Source: CAZGZD01 sp964401915 (GTDB lineage: Bacteria > Patescibacteriota > Microgenomatia > UBA1406 > GWC2-37-13). From it: DNA of 61,940 bases. Of this stretch, positions 22,870 through 31,945 are shown piece after piece; positions within the stretch are counted from its first letter, which is position 1, and the number at the start of each line of letters is the position of its first letter. The notes beneath the pieces are model-generated. The model was not told the origin of the DNA. It worked only from the letters and a program-made list of their open reading frames with translations, and searched no databases. The position numbers were made by a program, and so were the translations under genes. The stretch lies in assembly GCA_964401915.1 (NCBI GenBank), contig CAYOAI010000004.1, positions 1 through 61,940 of the forward strand, given 5' to 3'.

Positions 22870-23880
22870 TTATCGGATAGCTTCTTTGTAACTATCGAGA
22901 TTCTCAATTGCCATCCCTACTCCACGTATAACACAAAATAAAGGATCATTGACGACAAAAGATGCCACGCCTATATAGTAAGAAATGTACTTATCGAAGT
23001 TGTGAAGAAGAGCTGTACCTCCTGAAAGAACTATCCCCTTGTCCACTATATCGGCCGCAAGCTCAGGTGGCGTAAGGCTAAGTACCTCCTTAATCCCCTC
23101 AAGAATCTGCTTCAGAGGCTTTTGAAGAGCCTCGTTGATCGAGACCTCGCTTACTTCAATGATCTGGGGAAGCCCTGTCTGAAAATCACGTCCACGAACT
23201 TCCATAGTACGCTCCTTCTCTTCGCTTTTCGCGTCAATGAATGCTGAACCAACAGTCATCTTGACCATTTCGGCTGTGCGCTCACCAACGACTATATTGT
23301 GATTTTTCTTAAGATGAAGCATTATCGCCTCATCAAAGCGCGTACCAGCAGTCCGAACTGTCTTATAAGCAACCAACTGACCCAAAGATATGACGGCTAT
23401 CTCAGCAGTTCCTCCACCCATATTTACGATCATATGCCCCGACGCTTGAGAAATCGGTATCTTAGCTCCAATTGCCGCGGCAAGTGGCTCCTCAATAAGA
23501 TATACATCCGAAGCTCCAGCTTGCTTGCAAGCTGCAACTACAGCACGTTTTTCAACTTGAGAAGAACCGCCAGGGATAGAAATCATCACCTCAGGCCACA
23601 ATACACGGCCCTTAAGAGCTTTTTTGAGAAAGTAGGTAATCATCGCGCTTGTTGTCGTATAGTCAGCTATCACTCCCTCGCGCATTGGGCGGGCAGCCAC
23701 AATAGATCCAGGCGTACGGCCAAGCATCTCTCGAGCATCATCGCCCACAGCCAGAATCTGCTTATCCTCAAGAGAATATGCTACGACAGTGGGCTCATTG
23801 AGAACAATTCCATGCCCTGCAAGATATACGAGCGTATTGGCAGTTCCGAGGTCTATACCTATTTTTTTTCGGAAAAACAT
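22870..23880 (-). CDS. mreB: Rod shape-determining protein MreB
   Basis: 336 residues, normal MreB length. Actin-fold nucleotide motifs are all present: phosphate 1 IGIDLGTANTLVYL, phosphate 2 IVNMGGGTAEIAVI and adenosine motif IVLSGGTALL. MreB filaments guide lateral wall synthesis. It starts at the ATG at 23880, about 11 nt after a TATACT box. mreC/mreD/rodA do not follow here; it stands alone beside the WecG-like gene. Confidence 0.95.
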   Translation of the reverse strand: MFFRKKIGIDLGTANTLVYLAGHGIVLNEPTVVAYSLEDKQILAVGDDAREMLGRTPGSIVAARPMREGVIADYTTTSAMITYFLKKALKGRVLWPEVMISIPGGSSQVEKRAVVAACKQAGASDVYLIEEPLAAAIGAKIPISQASGHMIVNMGGGTAEIAVISLGQLVAYKTVRTAGTRFDEAIMLHLKKNHNIVVGERTAEMVKMTVGSAFIDAKSEEKERTMEVRGRDFQTGLPQIIEVSEVSINEALQKPLKQILEGIKEVLSLTPPELAADIVDKGIVLSGGTALLHNFDKYISYYIGVASFVVNDPLFCVIRGVGMAIENLDSYKEAIR

Positions 23881-24075
23881 ATGTGAGTAAGTATACTACG
23901 CTACCCGAATTTTTGATAAATAAACTCAAATAAATATATCAAAATATATTCTAATATATTCAAACAACATCAATAAACTCCTTGTTCCAAAAAAACTCAT
24001 TTTTTCTGAAGCATCACTATTTATTTACACATCTTTTTGAATCCTTAAAAAAGGAGTATAATTTGCAATAAGATT

Positions 24076-25521
24076 ATGATTAAGTTCCTTGTCAAAATTC
24101 TGGTCGTGTTGTTTTTTTTCGCTCTCATTGTGGCCTTTATTGCCTATTCGCGGGGCTATAGATTCGATAGACATACTCGTTCAATCGTGCCAACTGGAAT
24201 AATCGCCGTCACATCATCTCCGAAAGCAAGTCAGATATTTATCAATGGTAAATTCAAAGGTGCGACTGATACAAATCTCACACTTCCACCTGGTGATTAC
24301 AGCGTTGAGGTAAAAAAAGAAGGCTATATAACCTTTACTAAAAAAATCACACTAAAGGGAGAGATTGTTGAGTCAGTAAATGCGCTTCTTTTTCCAATCA
24401 ATCCATCGCTCTCACCACTTACCAATCTTGGAGTCATCAAGGCACTACAGATTGGTCAAGGTAGCACTATCCTTGTATTTGTTCAGTCTGGAGACCAAGA
24501 TAGAGATGGTATTTATATATTCGATGGAGCAAGGAATAATCTTTCTATCTTTTCCCCCCTCAAAACTATCATTCTTAAAAAGAATTTACCAGTCGGTATA
24601 GACCTTGCAACCACAAATGTCTATTTTGCCCCTGATTACAAGCAGGGACTCTTTGAATTCACGTTTGAGGATGGTAGGTCATCTTCATATCTATTATCTC
24701 TCAGCGAGGAAAATAAGGACCTTTTTGACATAACTCAATCTAAAAATAGACTTATTCAAGCCTGGATTGATCAAAAAGAAGAAGAACTTTCCAAAGTGCT
24801 TGAGACATATCCAAAAGAAATCCAGAAAATCGCAACAGACTCTCTTCGAATCATCAGCTTCTCCCCAGACGAGACAAAAGTGATTTATGAGGCAGAAAAG
24901 CCAGCAAAAATTCCGCTTGTTATAAAGCCAGCGCTTATCGCCTCAAATCAAACACCTGAGGAAAGAAATCTAACCCGTGGTAAGCTCTACATATATGATA
25001 GAAAAGAGGATAAAAATTATCCGGTTGATATTAATGCCGAAAGAATTGATTCGATCCTTACTATCGATAAAGATCTTGAGGCCGAACTTACATCTCCTGA
25101 AGCTGGAGATACCTCAAATATTCCAGGTGTGACTGGAGTACCTGTCCTCAATCAACTTCGAAAAAAAAGACCCCCGAGAAAGCAGCGACTCCAAGAATAC
25201 CTCATTATTAATCTCAACTTACCTCTTGCCTGGTATCCTGACTCTCGGCATGTGGTGATAAATGAAGATGCCAATGAAGAGGCTAAAGAAACAAAAAATA
25301 TTGTAAAGACTCTATCCACAACCCCATCACCTACACCAGTTAATGTGAATAAACACATCACAATAGCAAATTACGATGGTCAAAATAGACAGGCTGTTTA
25401 TTCAGGCCCATATGAAAGTGGATTTTTTGCCATCACCTCAAACGGTAAGATTCTGATACTCGCTAACCTCAACCCGCAGGTCAACAAGCTTCCTGATATC
25501 TATGCGGTTGGTCTTCAATAA
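24076..25521 (+). CDS. Membrane-anchored PEGA-domain protein
   Basis: 481 residues. One N-terminal membrane helix (about 5-25) is followed by a PEGA domain at about 42-110 (SSPKASQIFINGKFKGATDT, LPPGDYSVEVKKEGY). The remaining 370 residues look like a beta-propeller-like extracellular region (repeats ending in SPDETKVIYEAEKP and ending with NGKILILANLNPQ). PEGA proteins are surface proteins of unknown ligand. TATAAT (24057-24062) lies 13 nt before the ATG. Convergent with the sortase gene, 6 bp apart, which suggests shared surface biology but not an operon. Confidence 0.85.
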   Translation: MIKFLVKILVVLFFFALIVAFIAYSRGYRFDRHTRSIVPTGIIAVTSSPKASQIFINGKFKGATDTNLTLPPGDYSVEVKKEGYITFTKKITLKGEIVESVNALLFPINPSLSPLTNLGVIKALQIGQGSTILVFVQSGDQDRDGIYIFDGARNNLSIFSPLKTIILKKNLPVGIDLATTNVYFAPDYKQGLFEFTFEDGRSSSYLLSLSEENKDLFDITQSKNRLIQAWIDQKEEELSKVLETYPKEIQKIATDSLRIISFSPDETKVIYEAEKPAKIPLVIKPALIASNQTPEERNLTRGKLYIYDRKEDKNYPVDINAERIDSILTIDKDLEAELTSPEAGDTSNIPGVTGVPVLNQLRKKRPPRKQRLQEYLIINLNLPLAWYPDSRHVVINEDANEEAKETKNIVKTLSTTPSPTPVNVNKHITIANYDGQNRQAVYSGPYESGFFAITSNGKILILANLNPQVNKLPDIYAVGLQ

Positions 25522-25527
25522 ATCACC

Positions 25528-26244
25528 TTACTTAGCGCTACGCACAGCAAAGACCAGAAGTCGCTTGAGAGTCGTACCAAGCGGCCAGCAAGTCTGAAGA
25601 GTCAAAAATTCTTTATCACTCTTGCGAGTTAAGTACTGGACTTCGGAGGGATCGATTATTTTTTTGTCAATCACCTTATAGACATTTCTTTTCCCTTTGT
25701 AAAAAAGGTTAATCTCATCACCCTTATCAAGCTTATATAGAAGGTAAAATACAGCGTTGTATGTGCCAACGTTCCAAAAATAATCAGTTGAATGGGCAAA
25801 TAGGAAAATATGACCACCCTCACCCGGAAATGCAGTACCTTTCGTATGAGCCACACCCTTTAGAAGAGTCTTGAGATACTCCTTCTCATCTGTTGGATCT
25901 ACATTAGCTATCACGGGTGAATTTGCAGCTATTTTGGGAATAACAATTCCGAAGTTGGGATCAACAGGAGTCAGCACCTCGATCTTGTTATTTTTTAGAA
26001 AAGACGCAAGCGCGCCCTTATTATTTATTTTGGGAACGGTCGGCGAACCCGAAACCACATAAGTCCTGCCTTCTCTTTGGGAGATCAGATATCGAACTTC
26101 CTCATAGAGAGGCTTTGAGAAAGTTTTTGTAATCATAAATAGAGAGGTAAGAATCAAAAAATTTCCGACCGTGCGAAGTGCAAGTATACGAGCATATTCG
26201 CTGGATTTTAGATTCAATACGTGAGACTTTATGTTTTTTTTCAT
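25528..26244 (-). CDS. Sortase (class D/E-like transpeptidase)
   Basis: 238 residues. An N-terminal membrane helix (about 22-42) leads to the sortase beta-barrel. Catalytic residues are visible: His151 in LFAHSTD, Cys219 in LTLQTCWPLG and Arg228 in TLKRLLVF. Sortases cleave a C-terminal sorting signal and attach the protein to the wall or to pilin subunits. No LPxTG-type substrate was noticed in the neighbouring proteins. The tRNA-Arg gene lies 24 bp upstream on the same strand. Confidence 0.92.
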   Translation of the reverse strand: MKKNIKSHVLNLKSSEYARILALRTVGNFLILTSLFMITKTFSKPLYEEVRYLISQREGRTYVVSGSPTVPKINNKGALASFLKNNKIEVLTPVDPNFGIVIPKIAANSPVIANVDPTDEKEYLKTLLKGVAHTKGTAFPGEGGHIFLFAHSTDYFWNVGTYNAVFYLLYKLDKGDEINLFYKGKRNVYKVIDKKIIDPSEVQYLTRKSDKEFLTLQTCWPLGTTLKRLLVFAVRSAK

Positions 26245-26268
26245 AGCTTAGAAGTAAATTGCAATCTG

Positions 26269-26340
26269 TGTCCCCGGAAGGAGTCGAACCTTCATCTAAC
26301 CCTTAGGACGGGTTTGTTCTATCCATTGAACTACAAGGAC
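26269..26340 (-). tRNA. tRNA-Arg (CCU)
   Basis: 72 nt on the minus strand. The acceptor GTCCTTG pairs with CGGGGAC (two G-U pairs). The anticodon stem-loop AACCC-GTCCTAA-GGGTT gives anticodon CCT, and the T arm has GGTTCGACTCC. CCA is not encoded. A TATAAT box lies about 12 nt upstream. Confidence 0.95.
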
Positions 26341-26480
26341 ATACGACAGTTCTATTATATCAGTCCTTTTGATTATGAATTACAAGCTTATTGAGCCAGT
26401 CTATGCATCTTGTGCTTACGACTTGCGCTCCCACTATATATGGTGTATTTCGCAACTAACTATTATTTTATATTTGGGGC

Positions 26481-26509
26481 TTGACAAAGGCTCAAAATTA
26501 ATTCATAAT
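26481..26509 (+). promoter_or_regulatory. Promoter of the M23 peptidase gene
   Basis: TTGACA (26481-26486), 17-bp spacer, CATAAT (26504-26509), about 20 nt from the likely start of transcription to the ATG at 26536. Confidence 0.7.
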
Positions 26510-26535
26510 CAATATTATTTGCATTTATTTTGGAG

Positions 26536-28068
26536 ATGAAACTACAATTCTTTAGAAATATCTTCGTCATTGTTCTTTTTCTATTGGTGGGTGTAGTTCA
26601 CGTGACATTTGCTCAAGCAAGCACTTCAGGATATATCCCAACAATTACTCCATCATCTTTTGCCGAAAGTCCCCATCTCATACTAAAAAAGACCGTATAT
26701 GAGATCGGTGAGAATATAACGCTTGACTACATGGGCGAACCAACCCCTCTTAATATTGAAGTAAAAAGCACCCAAGGTGAATCCATTCCATTTCAGGCAA
26801 TCCTTCAAAAAAAAGGGAGCCTCTCACTTGATGTGGAGATCTCCAAAAGAACAAGGCCTGGTAAATACAGATTAACGATCAAACACGGAGATAAAACACT
26901 CATTAATGCAGATATTTACTGGGGAATATATCTTTTCAACTCAATGCAAAATGAGTACAAAAAAAATGAAGTAGTTGTTGCACAGCTTCTACATTTTTCT
27001 GATGATGGGGATATCCTGTGTGACTCTATTTCGGCACCACTTTTAACACCAGATAAAGACTCATCGCCTGAAAGTGCTATTGCGCTTCACGATGTATGCA
27101 CTCAAGATTCTCCAAGTTATTTTGAACCTATATTTCAACCTCTTATTGCTGGAGACTATTCCTACAGATTTCCTATAACAACTGATAATACAGAGCAATT
27201 TACTCGAACGATTGGTGTTCTTGATACATCCAACTCAATTCAAGTCAGGCGAGAAGCTCCAATTCTTGTAAAATCAGGGTCAGAATCAGAATATGAATTT
27301 AAGTTCACGCTTAAGGCTGATTCATCTGACTTTGAAGGAACGCTTGATGAACTTGTACCAGCCAATCTGATCCTAACCGGTAACAATGGACCAAATGGCC
27401 CCAGTCGACTGAGCGTAGATGAAAGTACGCTTAAGCTCAGATATCCATTTGGTGGATATTTTCCTATCACACTTGATTTTGGAGAGAAACCGGACGAGAA
27501 TCATCTACTTGAAGCTTATCACGCCTTTGGGGTTAAGGCCCATGATGGAATTGACTTTGGATTAAGCGAAAATACCCCTATTCTTGCCGCTGATGATGGA
27601 CAGATTATTGAAGCGCCGCTTGAGGTAGCTGCATACGGAGAGACAATTACCATTCAACACTCATGGGGACGAACTTTCTATGGGCATCTCAGTGAGAAAA
27701 AGGTACACATTGGCGATAATGTAAGAAAGGGAGATGTCATTGGCCTATCAGGCAGCACTGGCCTTGCAACAGGCCCTCATCTTCATTTTGGCATGGACCT
27801 CAATAGTATGGATAAAGAAAATGGATATTTGGGTAAGATCGATCCACAAGCATATCTTGCCACTCGCCACAACTTTGCCACATCTCAAAAAAGACTCAGC
27901 TGGGATGTGAACCTTAAGGCTGGTGAAGAAAAAGTACTCGCTTATCATGTAAGATTCCCGGAAGATGGCTACTCTGTATATCAACTTGGAGGGCTAAAGC
28001 TCAAAAACGCTCAAGGAAACGTAATTTACGAAGAACAAAAACCTTGGAATGTGGCGAAGATCAAATAG
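26536..28068 (+). CDS. Secreted M23-family metallopeptidase
   Basis: 510 residues from the ATG at 26536 (a TTG two codons upstream is possible). A signal peptide ends near residue 28. Two beta-sandwich-like domains lead to the LytM/M23 domain at about 315-425: HDGIDFG (His and Asp zinc ligands, about 336-340) and GPHLHFGM (about 413-420). All zinc ligands are present, so it should cut peptidoglycan peptides. The family includes envelope hydrolases needed for growth and separation. Alone on its strand in this region. Confidence 0.93.
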   Translation: MKLQFFRNIFVIVLFLLVGVVHVTFAQASTSGYIPTITPSSFAESPHLILKKTVYEIGENITLDYMGEPTPLNIEVKSTQGESIPFQAILQKKGSLSLDVEISKRTRPGKYRLTIKHGDKTLINADIYWGIYLFNSMQNEYKKNEVVVAQLLHFSDDGDILCDSISAPLLTPDKDSSPESAIALHDVCTQDSPSYFEPIFQPLIAGDYSYRFPITTDNTEQFTRTIGVLDTSNSIQVRREAPILVKSGSESEYEFKFTLKADSSDFEGTLDELVPANLILTGNNGPNGPSRLSVDESTLKLRYPFGGYFPITLDFGEKPDENHLLEAYHAFGVKAHDGIDFGLSENTPILAADDGQIIEAPLEVAAYGETITIQHSWGRTFYGHLSEKKVHIGDNVRKGDVIGLSGSTGLATGPHLHFGMDLNSMDKENGYLGKIDPQAYLATRHNFATSQKRLSWDVNLKAGEEKVLAYHVRFPEDGYSVYQLGGLKLKNAQGNVIYEEQKPWNVAKIK

Positions 28069-28100
28069 GTTAATATTAAAAATGACAGAAGATTGGTCAA

Positions 28101-28679
28101 TTAACGCATTGCTTTCTCGTCGGTTCGCTCGTAGCTTGTGATCTCATCCTTGTCAAACCACAAAGGAATCTCGTATTTAGCCTCCTCAATTGTTCCTGAA
28201 GCGTGAATAAGATTCTTGATCGCACGTTTGCCAGTATTGGCAAGATATGCTGAGTCGTATGAGAAGTCTCCTCGTATCGTACCAGGCGCTGAAAGCAAGG
28301 GAAGCGTATGTCCACAGATCTTGCGTACGTGTTCAACTGCGTGTGGCCCCTCAAGAACAACCGCAAATACAGGGCCTGAGGTGATATAGTCCAAAAGCCA
28401 TACTCGCACCATATGGCCTATTTCTTTCTTATCTGCGGTACCAAGCATCTCAACAGGATCAATACCGAGGTTTTCATAGTTTTCAAGAGTCTTCTGACCT
28501 ATGCCTGTCCAGAGCTCGTCTCGATCTTTGGGGTAATGCTTCTCAGCAAGCTCTTTCTTGGATGTCACCATCTTAGCTGCGACAAGTTTGAGACCAACTT
28601 TTTCGAAGCGACTGAGAATCTCACCGGTCAGACCTCGAACTACTCCATCTGGTTTGACAATTACAAGAGTTTGTTCCAT
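28101..28679 (-). CDS. ndk: Nucleoside diphosphate kinase with insertion
   Basis: 192 residues, longer than the usual 140-150. The N-terminus LVIVKPDGV, the middle YITSGPVFAVVLEG and the active site NLIHASGT (phosphorylated His) are canonical. About 35 extra residues sit between the AEKHY helix and the WLLDYITSGP strand (RDELWTGIGQKTLENYENLG). Longer C-terminal end is also charged. It balances NTP pools. A promoter TTGACA-18-GATAAT ends 7 nt before the ATG, so the mRNA is leaderless. Confidence 0.95.
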   Translation of the reverse strand: MEQTLVIVKPDGVVRGLTGEILSRFEKVGLKLVAAKMVTSKKELAEKHYPKDRDELWTGIGQKTLENYENLGIDPVEMLGTADKKEIGHMVRVWLLDYITSGPVFAVVLEGPHAVEHVRKICGHTLPLLSAPGTIRGDFSYDSAYLANTGKRAIKNLIHASGTIEEAKYEIPLWFDKDEITSYERTDEKAMR

Positions 28680-28686
28680 ATGTTTA

Positions 28687-28716
28687 ATTATCTCACAGAT
28701 TGATTTTTTCTGTCAA
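28687..28716 (-). promoter_or_regulatory. ndk promoter
   Basis: Minus strand TTGACA (28716-28711), 18-nt spacer, GATAAT (28692-28687), then 7 nt to the ATG at 28679. A clear example of promoter placement for a leaderless transcript. Confidence 0.7.
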
Positions 28717-28987
28717 TCAAACAAATGCGCGTTTAAAATATAGGATAATTGATAATTTATCGGAATTAACTCTTGTCTATTGGTAATAAGCACATAGAAA
28801 ATGGAGGCTATTACTATAAGGCTTTATACCCTATAATATAAATAATTTAGGGCATTGGGAAGCCCTCAAATAGATTTGAACTCGGACAAAATTTTGAGAG
28901 ATGAGGAGACTGCACGAAAGCCTTGAGAAAATTCGCCTATAAACTCATAAATAGATCCAACTATATCATTCATTTAGGTGTGAACGG
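28717..28987. other. Intergenic region with promoter, hairpin and possible small product
   Basis: About 270 bp between ndk and the prepilin peptidase gene. On the plus strand CTATAATATA (28831-28840) could start a short RNA at about 28844, and GGGCATTGGGAAGCCC (28851-28866) can fold as a hairpin. On the minus strand an ATG at 28973 opens a 35-residue frame ending at 28866, just before the same hairpin. A weak CGGAATTAA (28761-28769) resembles the motif of the 791-6262 cluster. None of these is certain. Confidence 0.3.
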
Positions 28988-29791
28988 CTAAAGATTAAAC
29001 AAAGCCTTAAATATTGAGTGAATACTTGGGGCGAAGAAAAACATAAATAATGTTCCCAGAATCAAAAAAGGCCCAAATGCGATTTTACTTTTGAGGCGTT
29101 TCTGCCTTGATAATAGTAAAACTATTCCGACCACAGCTCCTGTGATAAATCCAATATACAAAGCCAGCAGTCCATCTATAAATCCCAGCAAAAAACCCAT
29201 TGTAAAGGCAAGCTTTACATCTCCAAATCCCATTCCGCGTCCACGTGTGATTAAAAATAGAATAAAAATCGGGATCATAACACCTACTCCCCAGACTAAA
29301 TGTTGGTAAAGACTATTCAGATTAGACAAAGACTGCGAAAGGATAAGGAAAGCAAGTGAAAATACAAAAAAAGCAATCTGCATTGAATCTGGAATTATAT
29401 GATACTTAAAATCAGAAACAATAATAACGACGAACGTGCAAAGTATGCCTATTACGGCAAATCGTACCCCAAGTGAAAATGAAAATCCATACAGTCCAAA
29501 AAATACAAAAAGTAAGCCTGTGACGCACTCAATCAATGGGTATTGGATTGAAAGTTTTTTATGACAGCAGCGACTATAGCCCTTAAGCCCAATATATGAA
29601 ATAACTGGGACAAGATCGAGAGGCTGAAGTTGCGTGTGGCAGAAATCGCACTTTGACCTACCCAGGAGACTTTTTTCTTGAGATAGCCTATCAATTAATA
29701 CATTGATAAATGACCCAATGCTCGTGCCCAAGATAAAAAGAAAAACAATGAGAAAGGGTCGTGGAAAAAGAGTAATATCGAATATTGTCAT
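28988..29791 (-). CDS. pilD: Prepilin peptidase (PilD/type IV leader peptidase)
   Basis: 267 residues with seven or eight membrane helices. The cytoplasmic zinc loop has the two CxxC pairs in CDFCHTQ and a CC pair in YSRCCHKK. The aspartates of the GxGD-type active site are in GFGDVKLAF and DFKYHIIPD. The enzyme cleaves and methylates type IV prepilin-like leaders, so the organism should have a type IV pilus or com-type pseudopilus; ComEA/ComEC genes are at 59407-61848. TATACT ends 8 nt before the ATG. Confidence 0.93.
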   Translation of the reverse strand: MTIFDITLFPRPFLIVFLFILGTSIGSFINVLIDRLSQEKSLLGRSKCDFCHTQLQPLDLVPVISYIGLKGYSRCCHKKLSIQYPLIECVTGLLFVFFGLYGFSFSLGVRFAVIGILCTFVVIIVSDFKYHIIPDSMQIAFFVFSLAFLILSQSLSNLNSLYQHLVWGVGVMIPIFILFLITRGRGMGFGDVKLAFTMGFLLGFIDGLLALYIGFITGAVVGIVLLLSRQKRLKSKIAFGPFLILGTLFMFFFAPSIHSIFKALFNL

Positions 29792-29888
29792 TAGCTATGA
29801 GTATAACACCAGTTGAATCAATCAAGTCAGCCGAAGTCAGTATATTAGCTATCAGTTCACGGTTCACAGAACTATCTTTTCTTTTTGC

Positions 29889-29965
29889 TTACTTTTGCTT
29901 GTTTATGCGACTTGGGATGCCCGTTAGGACGGGAACCCACTGGAGTCAGAAACAAGGAAAGGTAA
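29889..29965. repeat. Short palindromic element, copy E (77 bp)
   Basis: TTACTTTTGCTTGTTT at the left and AAACAAGGAAAGGTAA at the right, with CCCGT-TAGG-ACGGG closing the loop. Inner blocks GCGACTTGGGATG and GAACCCACTGGAGTCAG are identical to copy D. It lies between the start of the prepilin peptidase gene and the end of the M16 gene. Confidence 0.8.
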
Positions 29966-29988
29966 AGAAGTAGCATTTCGTTTTCCCT

Positions 29989-31269
29989 TTAGATAGTCAC
30001 AATATCTGTGAAGTCGCTCTCTTTGTCAAAGGGACCGATCATAGCAAAATTTAGGGCACTGGGAGTAAATATGCGACGTGCAAGTTCTACAATCTCCTCT
30101 TTGGATACTTTTTCAATCTTACGGATTACTTCTTCGGGCTCTATATAGGTGTTTTCAAGAATTTGCTTCGTGCCAAAAAATGACGCCACCTTAAATGAGT
30201 CTTCAAGAGAGAGTAGTAATCGACCCTTAAGAAGCTCTTTTGCTCTCGCCAATTCCTCGTCCTCAATATCGCCACTTGCGACTTTTTTGTGCTCAGCGAG
30301 AGTGACTCGTACAGCCTCCTGGACTTTTGCAAGCTCGATCGTCACTCCAGCCTGTGTGACAAAACTCCCTACATCATGATAATATTCGCCCGATGTGCCT
30401 ATGTAATAGCAAAGCCCTCTCTTTTCCCGAACTTCCATAAAAAGACGAGACGACATACCCCCACCCAAAAGAGCAGCGAGTAGACTCATCACATACTTTT
30501 TGTCACTGGTAAAAGGCAGTGCTCGGAATCCAAGACAAAAATGAGCCTGCTCTGTCTTTTTATACTTGAGTAGGATCTGAGGCTTTGATTGCGTTTCGCG
30601 AACAGGCGTAATGCGGTCAAATTCGCCTGATTTCCAACCAGCAAGCTTTTCTGAGATTATTTTTTGATAATCATCTATTCGTCCCCCCAGTCCTCCGGCC
30701 ACGACAAGCACTGCATTGCTTGGATGATATAACCTATCTATATATTCCACGAACGTATCTCTTGTGAATGAAGAGACACCATCTTTGCTACCTGCAATAT
30801 GAAATCCAAGTGGGTCATCTGGATATAAAAGCTCTTCAAATATCTCCCCAACCTTGCGCATAGGTGTATCCTCGTACATATTGATCTCCTCACGAATTAC
30901 TCCTTTCTCTCGCTCAATTTCCTCACTATTGAGAAGCGGGTTGAGCACCATGTCGGAGATGACATCCAGAACCTGCTCAAAATCTTCACTCGGCGCTTTT
31001 ATCCAATAACCTGTATGGTCTTTTGAGGTAAACGCATTGAAGTATCCGCCCAATCCATCAATTGTGGATGCAATTATTTGGGATGTAGGATACTTTTTGC
31101 TACCTTTAAATGCCATGTGTTCAAAGAAGTGAGCAACTCCATTGTTGCCAGTATTCTCATAGCGGGATCCTGCTCCAACCAAAAGAAGGGTCGTGAGGGA
31201 AGGAAATGCTTCTGTATCGACAACGAGAACTCGGAGTCCATTGGGCAATGTCGTGATATGCTTTTTCAT
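29989..31269 (-). CDS. M16-family zinc peptidase (processing-protease type)
   Basis: 426 residues, the single-domain-pair size of bacterial PqqL/YmxG-type M16B peptidases. The inverted zinc motif is HFFEHMAFKG (His47, Glu50, His51), and the downstream Glu ligand lies in VIREEINMYEDTP. The C-terminal half contains RGLCYYIGTSGEYYHDVG, the usual substrate-binding sheet. A TAGAAT box ends 9 nt before the ATG. Only one M16 gene is present here, whereas many bacteria have two adjacent ones. Confidence 0.93.
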   Translation of the reverse strand: MKKHITTLPNGLRVLVVDTEAFPSLTTLLLVGAGSRYENTGNNGVAHFFEHMAFKGSKKYPTSQIIASTIDGLGGYFNAFTSKDHTGYWIKAPSEDFEQVLDVISDMVLNPLLNSEEIEREKGVIREEINMYEDTPMRKVGEIFEELLYPDDPLGFHIAGSKDGVSSFTRDTFVEYIDRLYHPSNAVLVVAGGLGGRIDDYQKIISEKLAGWKSGEFDRITPVRETQSKPQILLKYKKTEQAHFCLGFRALPFTSDKKYVMSLLAALLGGGMSSRLFMEVREKRGLCYYIGTSGEYYHDVGSFVTQAGVTIELAKVQEAVRVTLAEHKKVASGDIEDEELARAKELLKGRLLLSLEDSFKVASFFGTKQILENTYIEPEEVIRKIEKVSKEEIVELARRIFTPSALNFAMIGPFDKESDFTDIVTI

Positions 31270-31317
31270 GAATCTCTTATTCTACCTGAAAAGCGTGAGA
31301 TTTAATAATGAAAAATC

Positions 31318-31833
31318 TCATGAAGTCGCTTTACTCAAGGCATCTTGGCGCTTAGTGGCTTTTGCATAGCTTGCAAGTTTGTCCAACTCCCCGACTATGA
31401 CATCGTGGCAATCGAATATATGCGCTGCTTTCTCCGTACAAAATACATAGACTACTGTCTCTGCTCTATCACGACTTACTCCTGCTCGTTTTTTAAGATC
31501 ATTGATAAACTGGCGCACCTCAGTAATTTGTTCTGATAGCCATAATTTCATAAAATGAATTGACTCCTCGACTGTGAAATCCACTCCTCGGGTATCAAAC
31601 TCATCCCTAAATCCTAAGAGATATTCAATTCTCGCAACAGTCGGTGCCAGATTCCAATCAACAGTAAGTATAAACTGGGCAAAAACTTTGGTAACTTCAT
31701 GTCTGAGACTAATCGGCACACCAGCATTTCGATCAATTGTATTATGTGTAAATTCAGCATATTCTCGCATATCCTGAACTTGGGTGCGTATCGTGACAAG
31801 AGATTTAGAGAGCTGAGGCCGATCGAGTATCAT
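31318..31833 (-). CDS. Helical protein of unknown function
   Basis: 171 residues, almost all alpha-helical, soluble, with no known motif. The last 18 residues (SYAKATKRQDALSKATS) are of a different, Ala/Lys/Thr-rich character. The YAKAT string recalls repeat-derived peptide insertions I associate with CPR proteins, but this is only a resemblance. TAGACT ends 6 nt before the ATG. It lies 48 bp downstream of the M16 start on the same strand but has its own apparent promoter. Confidence 0.55.
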   Translation of the reverse strand: MILDRPQLSKSLVTIRTQVQDMREYAEFTHNTIDRNAGVPISLRHEVTKVFAQFILTVDWNLAPTVARIEYLLGFRDEFDTRGVDFTVEESIHFMKLWLSEQITEVRQFINDLKKRAGVSRDRAETVVYVFCTEKAAHIFDCHDVIVGELDKLASYAKATKRQDALSKATS

Positions 31834-31945
31834 ACAAAAAGTCTACCATTTTTAGTGCTTTGGCCACACACCAACTTCTTATATACACTATTTTAGGCGA
31901 CGGATATATTGCTTTTTAGTAGTCTATAAGATAAAATTTGCCCCT

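Noticed and set aside
28844..28960. RNase P RNA or 6S-like RNA in the gap after ndk
   Set aside because: A GAGGAGACTGCACGAAAGCC stretch recalls the GAGGAAAGTCC element of RNase P, but the gap is too short and the 3' conserved part (ACAGAA-GGCTTA type) is missing.
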